Assembly: GCA_900322035.1 (NCBI GenBank)
Contig: ONYL01000017.1
Span: 1-40,210, forward strand
Length of the DNA stretch: 40,210 bases
DNA from: an uncultured Prevotella sp.
GTDB taxonomy: Bacteria; Bacteroidota; Bacteroidia; Bacteroidales; Bacteroidaceae
Reading direction: 5' to 3'
The translations under genes were made by a program, and so were the position numbers. Under the pieces are notes generated by a model, which ran no database searches, was not told the origin of the DNA, and saw only the letters and a program-made list of their open reading frames with translations. Each line of letters starts with the position of its first letter. Position 1 is the stretch's first letter. Shown here in pieces: positions 5,740 to 13,916 of the stretch.

Positions 5740-8683
5740 GCAAAACAAAGGATTAGTAATTACGATTGCCGTCCTCTTGACGCTTGCAAGTCTGTTTTAC
5801 CTGTCGTTTCCCATAGCCACAAGCTACTACGACGGGCAGATTGCCAAGCTGAAGACAGAGCAGGAGAAGCAGGATTACAAGGATTCTGTGAAGTACCTCG
5901 GCACTTACTCCTATCAGAAGTGTCTGGAGACGCAGATTGGTCTCGGTCTGGACTTGAAGGGCGGTATGAACGTCATCTTGGAGATCAGCGTGCCCGATGT
6001 GATCGAGACACTCGCCGATCATAAGACAGACGCCGCTTTCACTAAGTCTGTAGCCGAGGCCCGCAAGGCCGAGGAGAACGGACAGGGTCAGTTTATCGAT
6101 CTCTTCATCAAAGCTTTCCACAAGAACGCTCCCGGGCGCCGCTTGGCTGAGATCTTCGCCACACAGCAGCTCCAGGGCAAGGTGAGCCCCACCAGCAGCG
6201 ATGCCGACGTGGAGAAAGTGCTTCGCCAGGAAGTACAGGCTGCCATTGACAACTCGTTCAACGTCGTGCGCACGCGTATCGACAAGTTCGGTGTGGTTCA
6301 GCCCAACATCCAGAAACTGGAAGGCCAAGAAGGACGTATCATGGTTGAAATGCCGGGTATCAAGGAGCCTGAGCGTATGCGTAAGCTCTTGCAGGGTAGC
6401 GCCAACCTGGAGTTCTGGGAGACCTACAACGCCCAGGAGGTGATGCCTTATCTGAACCAGCTCAATGCTCGTCTGGCCAATGGCGGCAGCGACACTACAG
6501 CCACTGACACCTCAGCCACAGCAGCCAAGAAGACACCCAAGTTTGGCAAGGCCAATGCAGGCAAGAAGGCACTCGCCGATGTGGAAGCCAAGCGCAATCC
6601 TTTGCTTTCTAAGCTGATGCCTTACGCCAGCCTCGCCTTAGTGGGATATGCCAGCATCAACGACACAGCAGCCATCAACCACATGCTGCAGAGCCCTGCC
6701 GCAAAGCAGATCCTGCCCAGTGACCTGCGCCTGCTCTGGAGCGCCAAGCCCGTAACAGACGTGCCGCAGCTGCGCAATCACTATGAGCTCTATGCCTTGA
6801 AGGTGACCACCACCAACGGTCGCGCTCCGCTCGAGGGCGACGTGGTGACGGATGCCAAAGACCAGTTCAACAACCTTACGGGCCAGCCCGAGGTGAGCAT
6901 GACGATGAACTCAGAAGGCGCACGCCGTTGGGCCGCCCTGACCAAAGCCAATGTGGGCAAAGCCGTTGCCATCGTTTTGGACGGCGTGGTCTACTCCGCT
7001 CCGCGCGTCAACCAGGAGATCGACGGTGGCGAATCTTCCATCTCGGGTAATTTCACCGTAGAGGAAACCAAGGACTTGGCCAACACATTGAAATCGGGCC
7101 GTATGCCCGCTCCCGCCAAGATTGTTCAGGAGGAAGTGGTAGGACCTACGCTCGGTGCACAGTCCATCCAGCAGGGTGTGATCTCCTTCATCATCGCCTT
7201 CGTGCTGCTGATGATCTACATGGTAGCCATGTACGGTTTCATTCCCGGTATGGTAGCCAATGGCGCACTGCTCATCAACCTCTTCTTCACCCTCGGCATT
7301 CTGACATCGTTCCAAGCCGCCCTTACCATGTCGGGTATTGCCGGTATGGTGCTGTCGCTCGGTACGGCTGTTGATGCCAACGTGCTGATCTATGAGCGAA
7401 CCAAGGAGGAACTCGCTGCCGGCAAGGGAGCCAAACAGGCTATGGCTGCCGGTTACAGCAACGCTTTCTCTGCTATCTTCGACTCCAACGTGACATCAGT
7501 CATCACCGGTGTCATCCTGCTCTGGTTTGGTAAGGGTCCCATCCAGGGATTTGCCACCACATGGATCATCGGTATCGTCTGCTCCTTCTTCTCCGCTGTC
7601 TATCTGACCCGTCTGCTCTATGAAAGCAAGATGAATCACGACAAGTGGCTCAACCTCTCCTTCACCACTTCCATCTCGAAGAACCTGATGCAGGGCACGC
7701 ATTTCCACTTCATGGAGATGTACAAGAAGACCTTCACCATTGCAGGCATCGCCCTCGTGGTGTTCATCATCAGCTTCTTCACACGTGGTCTGAGCCGCAG
7801 CATCGACTTCACGGGTGGCCGCAACTATGTGGTGCGCTTTGAGAAGCCCATCCAGCCCGAGCAGGTGCGCGGCATCCTCGACCAGGCCTTCCCCGGCTGC
7901 ACCAACAACGCCCTGGCTATCGGTACCGACGGAAAGACCATACGTATCGGAACCAACTACAAGATAGAGTCCTCCTCTCCCACCGTCGACGACGAGGCAG
8001 AGAACATGCTCTATACAGCATTGAAGAAGAACGGGCTGGTGAGCCAGAAGGACGTGCAGGCCTTCAAGAACCCCGATATTCGCGCAGGAGGTTCGATCAT
8101 CAGCAGTGCAAAGGTAGGACCTTCGGTGGCAAGCTCCATCACTTGGTCGGCCATTGAGAGTGTGATCTTCGCACTCATCGCCATCTTCCTCTACATTCTG
8201 CTCCGCTTCCGCAACTGGGCATTCTCGGCCGGTTCCACTATCGCCCTGGCCTTTGATGCCGTGACGGTGATCGGCTTCTTCTCGCTGCTCTATGGCATCA
8301 TGCCCTTCCCAATGGAAGTCGACCAGACGTTTATCGGTGCTGTGCTGACGGTGATCGGCTACTCCATCAACGATAAGGTGGTGGTGTTCGACCGTATCCG
8401 TGAGAACCTGCGGTTGCATCCGAAACAGGATTACCGCGAGCTTTTCAACGACTCCATCAACCAGACGCTGGCTCGTACGATCAATACCTCAAGCTCTACA
8501 TTGATTGTGTTGCTCTGCATTCTCTTCCTCGGTGGAGAGAGCATCCAGGCCTTCGCTTTCGCCATGACGCTTGGTGTCATCTTCGGTACGATTTCTTCTA
8601 TCTTCATCGCATCGCCCATCGCCTACCTGCTTTTGGGTCGCAAGGCACAGAAGAAAGCCACAAAAGAATTGGCCACTGCATAA
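5738..8683 (+). CDS. secDF: Protein translocase subunit SecDF (fused)
   Basis: Proton-driven accessory of the Sec translocon that helps pull secreted proteins across the inner membrane. SecD and SecF are fused in one 981-residue chain, the usual Bacteroidetes arrangement. The first membrane helix (about 7-28) is followed by the SecD motif GLGLDLKGGMNVILE (68-82) and a large periplasmic region to about residue 465, which contains an Ala/Thr/Lys-rich insertion near 250-285. The SecD membrane block carries LGTAVDANVLIYERTKEE near 540. The SecF half starts near 655 with IDFTGGRNYVVRF at about 688 and contains GYSINDKVVVFDRIREN near 870. A strong terminator follows, so it is probably transcribed alone. 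Confidence 0.98.
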   Translation: MQNKGLVITIAVLLTLASLFYLSFPIATSYYDGQIAKLKTEQEKQDYKDSVKYLGTYSYQKCLETQIGLGLDLKGGMNVILEISVPDVIETLADHKTDAAFTKSVAEARKAEENGQGQFIDLFIKAFHKNAPGRRLAEIFATQQLQGKVSPTSSDADVEKVLRQEVQAAIDNSFNVVRTRIDKFGVVQPNIQKLEGQEGRIMVEMPGIKEPERMRKLLQGSANLEFWETYNAQEVMPYLNQLNARLANGGSDTTATDTSATAAKKTPKFGKANAGKKALADVEAKRNPLLSKLMPYASLALVGYASINDTAAINHMLQSPAAKQILPSDLRLLWSAKPVTDVPQLRNHYELYALKVTTTNGRAPLEGDVVTDAKDQFNNLTGQPEVSMTMNSEGARRWAALTKANVGKAVAIVLDGVVYSAPRVNQEIDGGESSISGNFTVEETKDLANTLKSGRMPAPAKIVQEEVVGPTLGAQSIQQGVISFIIAFVLLMIYMVAMYGFIPGMVANGALLINLFFTLGILTSFQAALTMSGIAGMVLSLGTAVDANVLIYERTKEELAAGKGAKQAMAAGYSNAFSAIFDSNVTSVITGVILLWFGKGPIQGFATTWIIGIVCSFFSAVYLTRLLYESKMNHDKWLNLSFTTSISKNLMQGTHFHFMEMYKKTFTIAGIALVVFIISFFTRGLSRSIDFTGGRNYVVRFEKPIQPEQVRGILDQAFPGCTNNALAIGTDGKTIRIGTNYKIESSSPTVDDEAENMLYTALKKNGLVSQKDVQAFKNPDIRAGGSIISSAKVGPSVASSITWSAIESVIFALIAIFLYILLRFRNWAFSAGSTIALAFDAVTVIGFFSLLYGIMPFPMEVDQTFIGAVLTVIGYSINDKVVVFDRIRENLRLHPKQDYRELFNDSINQTLARTINTSSSTLIVLLCILFLGGESIQAFAFAMTLGVIFGTISSIFIASPIAYLLLGRKAQKKATKELATA

Positions 8684-8713
8684 GACGCATCCCCTTTTAA
8701 TATAATAATAGGT

Positions 8714-8750
8714 AAGGCGGCAATCCCACATGAGGTTGCCGCCTTTTTTT
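8714..8750 (+). terminator. secDF terminator
   Basis: AAGGCGGCAA (8714-8723) pairs perfectly with TTGCCGCCTT (8736-8745), and the T run continues to 8750. This is a strong intrinsic terminator 30 nt after the secDF stop. Confidence 0.92.
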
Positions 8751-9040
8751 GTACCCTCATCAATCATAGGAAACGCACACCCGATCGGCTTTCCACGGCA
8801 TGATGCTTCAAGTTGTTTCACCGTTACATCCCGGTTACATTGATTTCGTGTTTGTCTATTGTATCCTCCCTAACTTTGCATCTATTCATGGCCTGCCTGC
8901 TGCTCGTGTCAGACATGACATCATGCTCATGAAAATATGATCTTTCGAGCCACTTCCACTCCCGCGCATCATTACCTAAGCCATGTAATGATGTTGAACA
9001 GCTAACTCCAGCGCGAAAGATAGTAAAATTAGTTAAAAAC

Positions 9041-9071
9041 TTTGGCAAGTGAGAAATAATGCTTATCTTTG
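9041..9071 (+). promoter_or_regulatory. greA promoter
   Basis: TTTG (9041-9044), 19 nt, TATCTTTG (9064-9071) is an exact Bacteroidales promoter. The start of transcription would be near 9078, giving a leader of about 100 nt before greA. Confidence 0.8.
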
Positions 9072-9103
9072 CAAACAGAAAGATAACGAGTAGAATTTAA
9101 GGG

Positions 9104-9142
9104 GATTCCGACACAGCATCTGTCGGAATTCTTTTATTTTTT
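9104..9142 (+). terminator. Terminator-like hairpin inside the greA leader
   Basis: ATTCCGACA (9105-9113) pairs perfectly with TGTCGGAAT (9121-9129) around a 7-nt loop, with an extra G-T pair at the base. It is followed by CTTTTATTTTTTTG. It lies between the greA promoter and the greA ATG, and the upstream gene already has its own terminator, so it probably acts as an attenuator of greA. Confidence 0.7.
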
Positions 9143-9181
9143 TGCCCGTGTTAACCAATTGTCAACTAAAACAGAAAACTT

Positions 9182-9652
9182 ATGGCTTATATGTCACAGG
9201 AAGGCTACGACAAGCTCGTGGCTGAATTGAAAAGGCTCGAATCTGTCGAGCGCCCTAAGGCCTCTGCTGCCATCGCTGAAGCTGCCGACAAGGGCGACTT
9301 GAGTGAAAATTCAGAATATGACGCCGCCAAGGAAGCCCAATCGCATCTTGAGGCTCATATCAATGAACTGAAACTGACCATCGCCCACGCCAAGATCGTG
9401 GATATGTCCCGTTTGAGCACCGATGCCGTGCAAATTCTCTCTACGGTAGAGATGACCAATATGGGCAACAACGCCAAGATGAAATATACCATCGTCAGCG
9501 AGAGCGAAGCCAACCTGAAGCAAGGAAAGATTTCGATCAAGACTCCTATCGCACAGGGACTGCTCAACAAGAAAGTGGGCGACGTGGCCGAAATCAAGAT
9601 TCCACGCGGAACCATCAAACTGCGCATCGACAAGATTTCCATTGCAGAATAA
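9182..9652 (+). CDS. greA: Transcription elongation factor GreA
   Basis: Binds in the secondary channel of RNA polymerase and stimulates cleavage of backtracked RNA so that stalled elongation can resume. The 156-residue length is typical. The N-terminal coiled coil (about 1-75) has the tip acidic pair D39 and E42 in KGDLSENSEYDAAKE, as in the Escherichia coli protein. The C-terminal FKBP-like domain follows from about 80, with TPIAQGLLNKKVGDV and the ending IPRGTIKLRIDKI. Its leader contains a terminator-like hairpin, pointing to attenuation. The HIT gene begins 18 nt after its stop, so the two are likely one operon. Confidence 0.97.
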   Translation: MAYMSQEGYDKLVAELKRLESVERPKASAAIAEAADKGDLSENSEYDAAKEAQSHLEAHINELKLTIAHAKIVDMSRLSTDAVQILSTVEMTNMGNNAKMKYTIVSESEANLKQGKISIKTPIAQGLLNKKVGDVAEIKIPRGTIKLRIDKISIAE

Positions 9653-9670
9653 AAAGAAAGGAAAAGGCTT

Positions 9671-10066
9671 ATGACACTATTCAGCAAGATTGCCGCTGGT
9701 GAGATTCCCAGTTTCAAATGTGCCGAAGACGACCGCTTCTATGCGTTCCTCGACATCAATCCCGTGAAGCAGGGACACACACTCGTTGTGCCCCGCAAGG
9801 AGATTGACTACATCTTTGATATGGACGATGCCGACTTGGCTGCCTTTGAGGTGTTTGCCAAGAAGGTGGCACGCGCCATCAAAGCGGCCTACCCCTGCAA
9901 GAAGGTGGCCGAAGTGGTGTTGGGTCTGGAAGTGAACCATGCCCATATCCACCTCATCCCCATCGACAGCGAGGCCGACGTGGATCTGCATCACCACATC
10001 AAGCTCTCCGACGAGGAGATGAAAACCACTGCAGATAAAATCTTTACAGAGTTCAAGAAACTGTAA
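9671..10066 (+). CDS. HIT family hydrolase
   Basis: Histidine-triad nucleotide-binding protein; family members cleave phosphoramidate or related bonds in nucleoside monophosphate derivatives such as adenosine 5'-phosphoramidate. The 131-residue chain has FSKIAAGEIPSF at the start, a conserved PVKQGHTLVVPRKE block (31-44), and the triad H90-A-H92-I-H94 in EVNHAHIHLIPI. It follows greA by 18 nt on the same strand and is closed by a bidirectional terminator. The triad makes the family assignment firm; the natural substrate is not known. Confidence 0.95.
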   Translation: MTLFSKIAAGEIPSFKCAEDDRFYAFLDINPVKQGHTLVVPRKEIDYIFDMDDADLAAFEVFAKKVARAIKAAYPCKKVAEVVLGLEVNHAHIHLIPIDSEADVDLHHHIKLSDEEMKTTADKIFTEFKKL

Positions 10067-10107
10067 GATAGTCGCTTGAGACCTCTCTCTTCTCTAAAGG
10101 AAAGAGA

Positions 10108-10152
10108 AAAAACACAGACAGGCCATCCAAGCTGGCCCGTCTGTGTTTTTTT
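10108..10152. terminator. Bidirectional terminator between the HIT and guanylyltransferase genes
   Basis: Arms 10108-10125 and 10133-10150 pair over 18 positions with one mismatch, with A-rich and T-rich sides that give a T run on either strand. It lies between two convergent genes. Confidence 0.85.
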
Positions 10153-10200
10153 ATTTGAATATTCGAATAAAGTCAGGTCTTTGTTCACCATGCATGGGCA

Positions 10201-11295
10201 TTATATAAATTGGTCTCCCTTTTTCATCTGCACCTCGTTGACGTATTTTCTGACGAGGGCCGAAGAATCCTCCTTCTTGCAGATGAGCAGCACATTATCG
10301 TTTTCCACCACAATATAGCCGTCCAGTCCGTTGATGACGGCCATCTTTCCTTTTGGAATCTTCACCACATTGTTGCTGGCGTTATCGATAATCACGTCGG
10401 AGTCGATCACCACATTGTCGTCCTCGCTTCTGCGCATGGCCTCATAGATGCTGTGCCACGTACCCACGTCGGCCCACTCGAAATCACACTTCATCACGCA
10501 AATCTTGTCGCATTTCTCCAACAGCGTAAGGTCGAGCGGAAGGTTGGGATAGAGCGGGTAATGATCGGCCATATAGCTTTCCTCATCCTTCAAGGTCCAG
10601 TCGGGATGCTCCTTGGCGAAACCTTTCAGTTCATCAGGTAACAATGTAGAGAGATAAGACCACAATCCCTCAACACTGCTCATAAAAAGCCCCGTGTTCC
10701 AATAGAACTCGCCACTGCTCATAAACATCTTAGCAAATTCCCGCTCCGGTTTCTCCGTGAACGACTGCACCTTATAGATATTATGTTCCATGGGATCGCC
10801 CAACTGAATGTAGCCGTAGCCAGGCTCGGCCCGGGTGGGCTTCACCCCCAATGCCATCACATAGTCGTTGTGGGCCACAAACTCCAATCCTTCTTCAATC
10901 TCCTCACGGTAAGTGTCCTCGTCATGGATCATGTGGTCGGCCGGGGTAAACATCACTGTGGCACCGGCAGAGCAAGGTCTGTGAAGGATACGGTGGATCG
11001 CCCAAACAGCACTGGGAATCGTGTTTCGCTGGATGGGCTCATCGACGATATGGTCGTCGGTCACCTGCGGAAGCTGCTGTTTCACGATATCGACATATTC
11101 ACGATTGGTATTGATATAGATATTTTCCTCAGGAAATATGCGTCCCATCCTGTCATAGGTTTGTTGCAGTTGGGTACGCCCCACACCGAAGAAGTCAACA
11201 AACTGTTTCGGGAAGCGTTCACGGCTGTAGGGCCATAGGCGTCGGCCCTTTCCGCCGGCAAGAATGACACAGTAGGAATTTTCTGTTTTATTCAT
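10201..11295 (-). CDS. manC: Mannose-1-phosphate guanylyltransferase
   Basis: Makes GDP-mannose from mannose 1-phosphate and GTP, feeding capsule, O-antigen and fucose pathways. The nucleotidyltransferase signature is at the N terminus: VILAGGKGRRLWPYSRERFPKQ (10-31, split around residue 20), the GTP-binding and catalytic loop. FTEKP near 178 and EWADVGTWHSIYEAM near 275 are the sugar-binding blocks of this family. At 364 residues it lacks the C-terminal phosphomannose isomerase domain of the long bifunctional form. The gene stands alone, closed by the terminator it shares with the HIT gene. The symbol follows general usage; cpsB is a synonym. Confidence 0.93.
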   Translation of the reverse strand: MNKTENSYCVILAGGKGRRLWPYSRERFPKQFVDFFGVGRTQLQQTYDRMGRIFPEENIYINTNREYVDIVKQQLPQVTDDHIVDEPIQRNTIPSAVWAIHRILHRPCSAGATVMFTPADHMIHDEDTYREEIEEGLEFVAHNDYVMALGVKPTRAEPGYGYIQLGDPMEHNIYKVQSFTEKPEREFAKMFMSSGEFYWNTGLFMSSVEGLWSYLSTLLPDELKGFAKEHPDWTLKDEESYMADHYPLYPNLPLDLTLLEKCDKICVMKCDFEWADVGTWHSIYEAMRRSEDDNVVIDSDVIIDNASNNVVKIPKGKMAVINGLDGYIVVENDNVLLICKKEDSSALVRKYVNEVQMKKGDQFI

Positions 11296-11427
11296 AATAT
11301 TGCAAAGATTAATTTCACCTCAAATGTACATATTAAAAATGAAATCCGCAAGCATTTAATAATTTTTAGCCAGAGAAAAAATGCTGAGCGGTTTAAGGCA
11401 ATCAGTTCAATAGAGGGCCGTCAAACA

Positions 11428-11473
11428 ACTACGGCCTGCTGCCATGAAGATCATCATGTCGGCAAGCCGTAGT
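11428..11473 (-). terminator. Possible terminator of the glucan-utilisation operon
   Basis: ACTACGGC (11428-11435) and GCCGTAGT (11466-11473) pair perfectly, with further inner pairing, about 20 nt after the GH3 stop. The tail on the minus strand is only weakly T-rich (TTGTTTG), so the call is modest. Confidence 0.45.
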
Positions 11474-11494
11474 AAAGGGTATGAATGCAAACGA

Positions 11495-13801
11495 CTACTT
11501 AATCACAGTCTGACCGCACCACACAGACACCTGCTTATCAGCTAAAGAAAGACGGAATTCACCCTCCTCAAGATGGCGTTTGCCGTCCCATCCCACGAAA
11601 GCCAGGTCGTCGACGGGAAGTCGCAGAGTGACGGTACGTGTCTCCTTGGGCTTGAGGCTAATCTTGTCGAAGGCACGCAACCGCCGTCCATCGGGGGTCA
11701 CCGAGGCAACAAGGTCGCTGCTGTAGAGCAATACGCTCTCTTTGCCTTCGCACAAACCGGTGTTGGTGACATCGACGCTCACAGAAAGCGTGTCGCCAGG
11801 AAGAAAATGAGTTTTGTCCACACGCAGGTTCTCATACTGGTAAGCTGTGTAGCTCAGTCCGTAGCCAAAAGGCCACTGCTGGGTGATGCGTGCACTGTAG
11901 TCGTAGGCACCTTCCATGGTACCCACTTCCTCGCTCTTCTTGAAGTCGTAGTTGGCCAATGAGTTGATTTCTTTGGGGTAGGTGACGGGCAGTTTTCCGC
12001 TGAAGTTCTCACGTCCGGAGAGCAGCGCAGCTAAGGCATCGCCTCCATAGTTGCCGGGCAGGAAGATGTCTACCACGGCCTTTGCCTTAGGCACTATGTC
12101 GGCGACGATGCGCGGACGGCCTTCGTTGAGAATGAGGACTACCGGTTTGCCAGTAGCCTCAAGAGCAGTCACAAGGCTGCGCTGATTGGCTGAGAGTGTA
12201 AGGTCGGAGAGGTTGCCCGGTGTCTCAGTATAGGAGTTCTCACCGATGCAGGCAATGACAACATCGGCACTGTCGGCCGCACGTACGGCCGAAGCGATAT
12301 CGGGTTCGTTCTCTTCGTAGTACTTTCCCTTTTCGTTGTAGGTGACACCCTGGCGGAGCAGGATGTTATCTTTACCGTATTCATTGCACAGCGCCTCATA
12401 GATCGTATTGTACTGCGAGGCAAACTGATCGGTGAGATGTCCCTGCCAGGTGTAGCTCCATCCACCGTCAAGACAGCGCATCTGATTGGCATTGGGACCA
12501 GTGAGAAGGATGCGCTGGCCCTTCCGCAAAGGTAGAAGCCCCCCCTCATTCTTCAGCAGCACCATACTCTCCACAGCTCCTTGATAGGAGAGCCGGGCAA
12601 ACTCCTTGCCGCCGAACTTAGGATAGTCTTTGAGCTTCTCCGTGGGGTGGTCGAAGAGTCCGAGGCGGTATTTCATTCTCAGAATACGGCGCACGGCATC
12701 GTCGATGCGGCTCATGGGGATGGCACCTTCACGGCCAAGTTCCTCAATGAGGTCTACGGCATCGGGGTTATAGGGTTCCATGATCATATCGATGCCGGCA
12801 TTGATGGCAATGCGCAAGGCGTCTTTCTTATCCTTGGCCACGCATTCACGCTGCCACAGGTTGTTGATGTCGGCCCAGTCGGTGATGAGCATTCCGTCCC
12901 ACCCTGTTTCCGTCTTGAGCCAGTCGGTGAGCAATGTCTTATTGGCATGCACAGGCACACCATTGACCGATGCCGAATTGACCATTACGCTCAGGGCACC
13001 CGCCTTTAGGGCTTCAAGAAAAGGCAAGAAGTGTTTCTCGCGCAAGTCGGACGGACTGATATAGGCCGGTGTGCGGTCTTTTCCCGTCCATGGCACGCCG
13101 TAGCCGAGGTAGTGTTTCATGCAGGCTGCAATGTGCAGGTCGTCGATATGGTTGGGATCGTCGCCTTGGAAACCGAGCACCATGGCCTTTCCCATCTCGG
13201 CATTGACGTAGCAGTCCTCGCCGAAGTTTTCCCAAATGCGTGGCCAGCGCGGGTCGCGTCCCAGGTCCACGGTAGGACTGTAGGTCCAGGGTACGCTCAC
13301 AGCCCTCGTCTCATAGGCTGTGGCCTCAGCACAGGCGCGGGCGATGTCGCGGTTGAATGTGGCACCGACATTGATATTTTGAGGGAATAGCGTGCCGCCT
13401 TGAGTATACGTGGAACCATGGTTCTGGTCGAGACCAAACAGGCAAGGTATGCCGATGGTCTTCATCGAGCTTTTCTGGATGTCGCTGATGATTTCCTGCC
13501 ATTGTGAAGCCGTTGGAGCCATGGTGTTTGGAGCGTTGAGGATAGAGCCTATCTGATAGCGGCTCAGCAGCGAGTCGGTGCGCGCCTTGTCGATATGAAA
13601 CACGCCTTTGGCATCATTATGCCCAAAAAAATCAACGACAAGCTCCACCATCTGCCCAGCCTTCTGCCGTAAGGTGAGTTTGCTGAGCGTGCGCTCCACG
13701 CGCACCTCAAGCTCTTTGTCCTTGGGGGTTGCTGTTGCTTCATGGGTGCTTGCGCCGATGGCAAGGAGAATTATAAGAGAGAATAAAGCCTTCTTCATCA
13801 T
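11495..13801 (-). CDS. Glycoside hydrolase family 3 beta-glucosidase
   Basis: Secreted exo-acting enzyme expected to remove glucose from the non-reducing end of beta-gluco-oligosaccharides. A cleavable signal peptide (about 1-24, ending THEATA) without a lipobox Cys points to the periplasm. The N-terminal (beta/alpha)8 domain contains LFGLDQNHGSTY (121-132), DLGRDPRWPR (179-188) and the nucleophile region GMLITDWADI, with D308 as predicted nucleophile. The alpha/beta sandwich domain spans about 390-620, and a fibronectin type III-like domain closes the 768-residue chain. It is the last gene of the locus, about 115 nt after the glycan-binding lipoprotein, and would finish the breakdown begun by GH16. 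Exact linkage preference cannot be read from sequence. Confidence 0.93.
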   Translation of the reverse strand: MMKKALFSLIILLAIGASTHEATATPKDKELEVRVERTLSKLTLRQKAGQMVELVVDFFGHNDAKGVFHIDKARTDSLLSRYQIGSILNAPNTMAPTASQWQEIISDIQKSSMKTIGIPCLFGLDQNHGSTYTQGGTLFPQNINVGATFNRDIARACAEATAYETRAVSVPWTYSPTVDLGRDPRWPRIWENFGEDCYVNAEMGKAMVLGFQGDDPNHIDDLHIAACMKHYLGYGVPWTGKDRTPAYISPSDLREKHFLPFLEALKAGALSVMVNSASVNGVPVHANKTLLTDWLKTETGWDGMLITDWADINNLWQRECVAKDKKDALRIAINAGIDMIMEPYNPDAVDLIEELGREGAIPMSRIDDAVRRILRMKYRLGLFDHPTEKLKDYPKFGGKEFARLSYQGAVESMVLLKNEGGLLPLRKGQRILLTGPNANQMRCLDGGWSYTWQGHLTDQFASQYNTIYEALCNEYGKDNILLRQGVTYNEKGKYYEENEPDIASAVRAADSADVVIACIGENSYTETPGNLSDLTLSANQRSLVTALEATGKPVVLILNEGRPRIVADIVPKAKAVVDIFLPGNYGGDALAALLSGRENFSGKLPVTYPKEINSLANYDFKKSEEVGTMEGAYDYSARITQQWPFGYGLSYTAYQYENLRVDKTHFLPGDTLSVSVDVTNTGLCEGKESVLLYSSDLVASVTPDGRRLRAFDKISLKPKETRTVTLRLPVDDLAFVGWDGKRHLEEGEFRLSLADKQVSVWCGQTVIK

Positions 13802-13829
13802 ATATTGTATTCAATGCTTTTATGATAAA

Positions 13830-13865
13830 GGCCTGCAAGAACCCAAGGGTGGACTCTGGCAGGCC
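13830..13865 (-). other. Intercistronic hairpin between the binding protein and GH3
   Basis: GGCCTGC (13830-13836) pairs with GCAGGCC (13859-13865). It lies in the longest gap within the operon (115 nt). It may stabilise mRNA or reduce GH3 read-through; the T tract is too weak to call a terminator. Confidence 0.35.
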
Positions 13866-13916
13866 ACGTGATATAAAAAGATATGAAACTTAAAAGGATA
13901 CTAAAGATATGTCATC

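Larger units (their letters stand above)
8684..9181. other. Spacer between secDF and greA
   Basis: After the secDF terminator, 8751-9040 holds no gene that can be supported. It contains an isolated TAACTTTG (8871-8878) and a 9-bp perfect hairpin with arms 8967-8975 and 8985-8993. From 9041 on lie the greA promoter and its structured leader. Confidence 0.6.
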
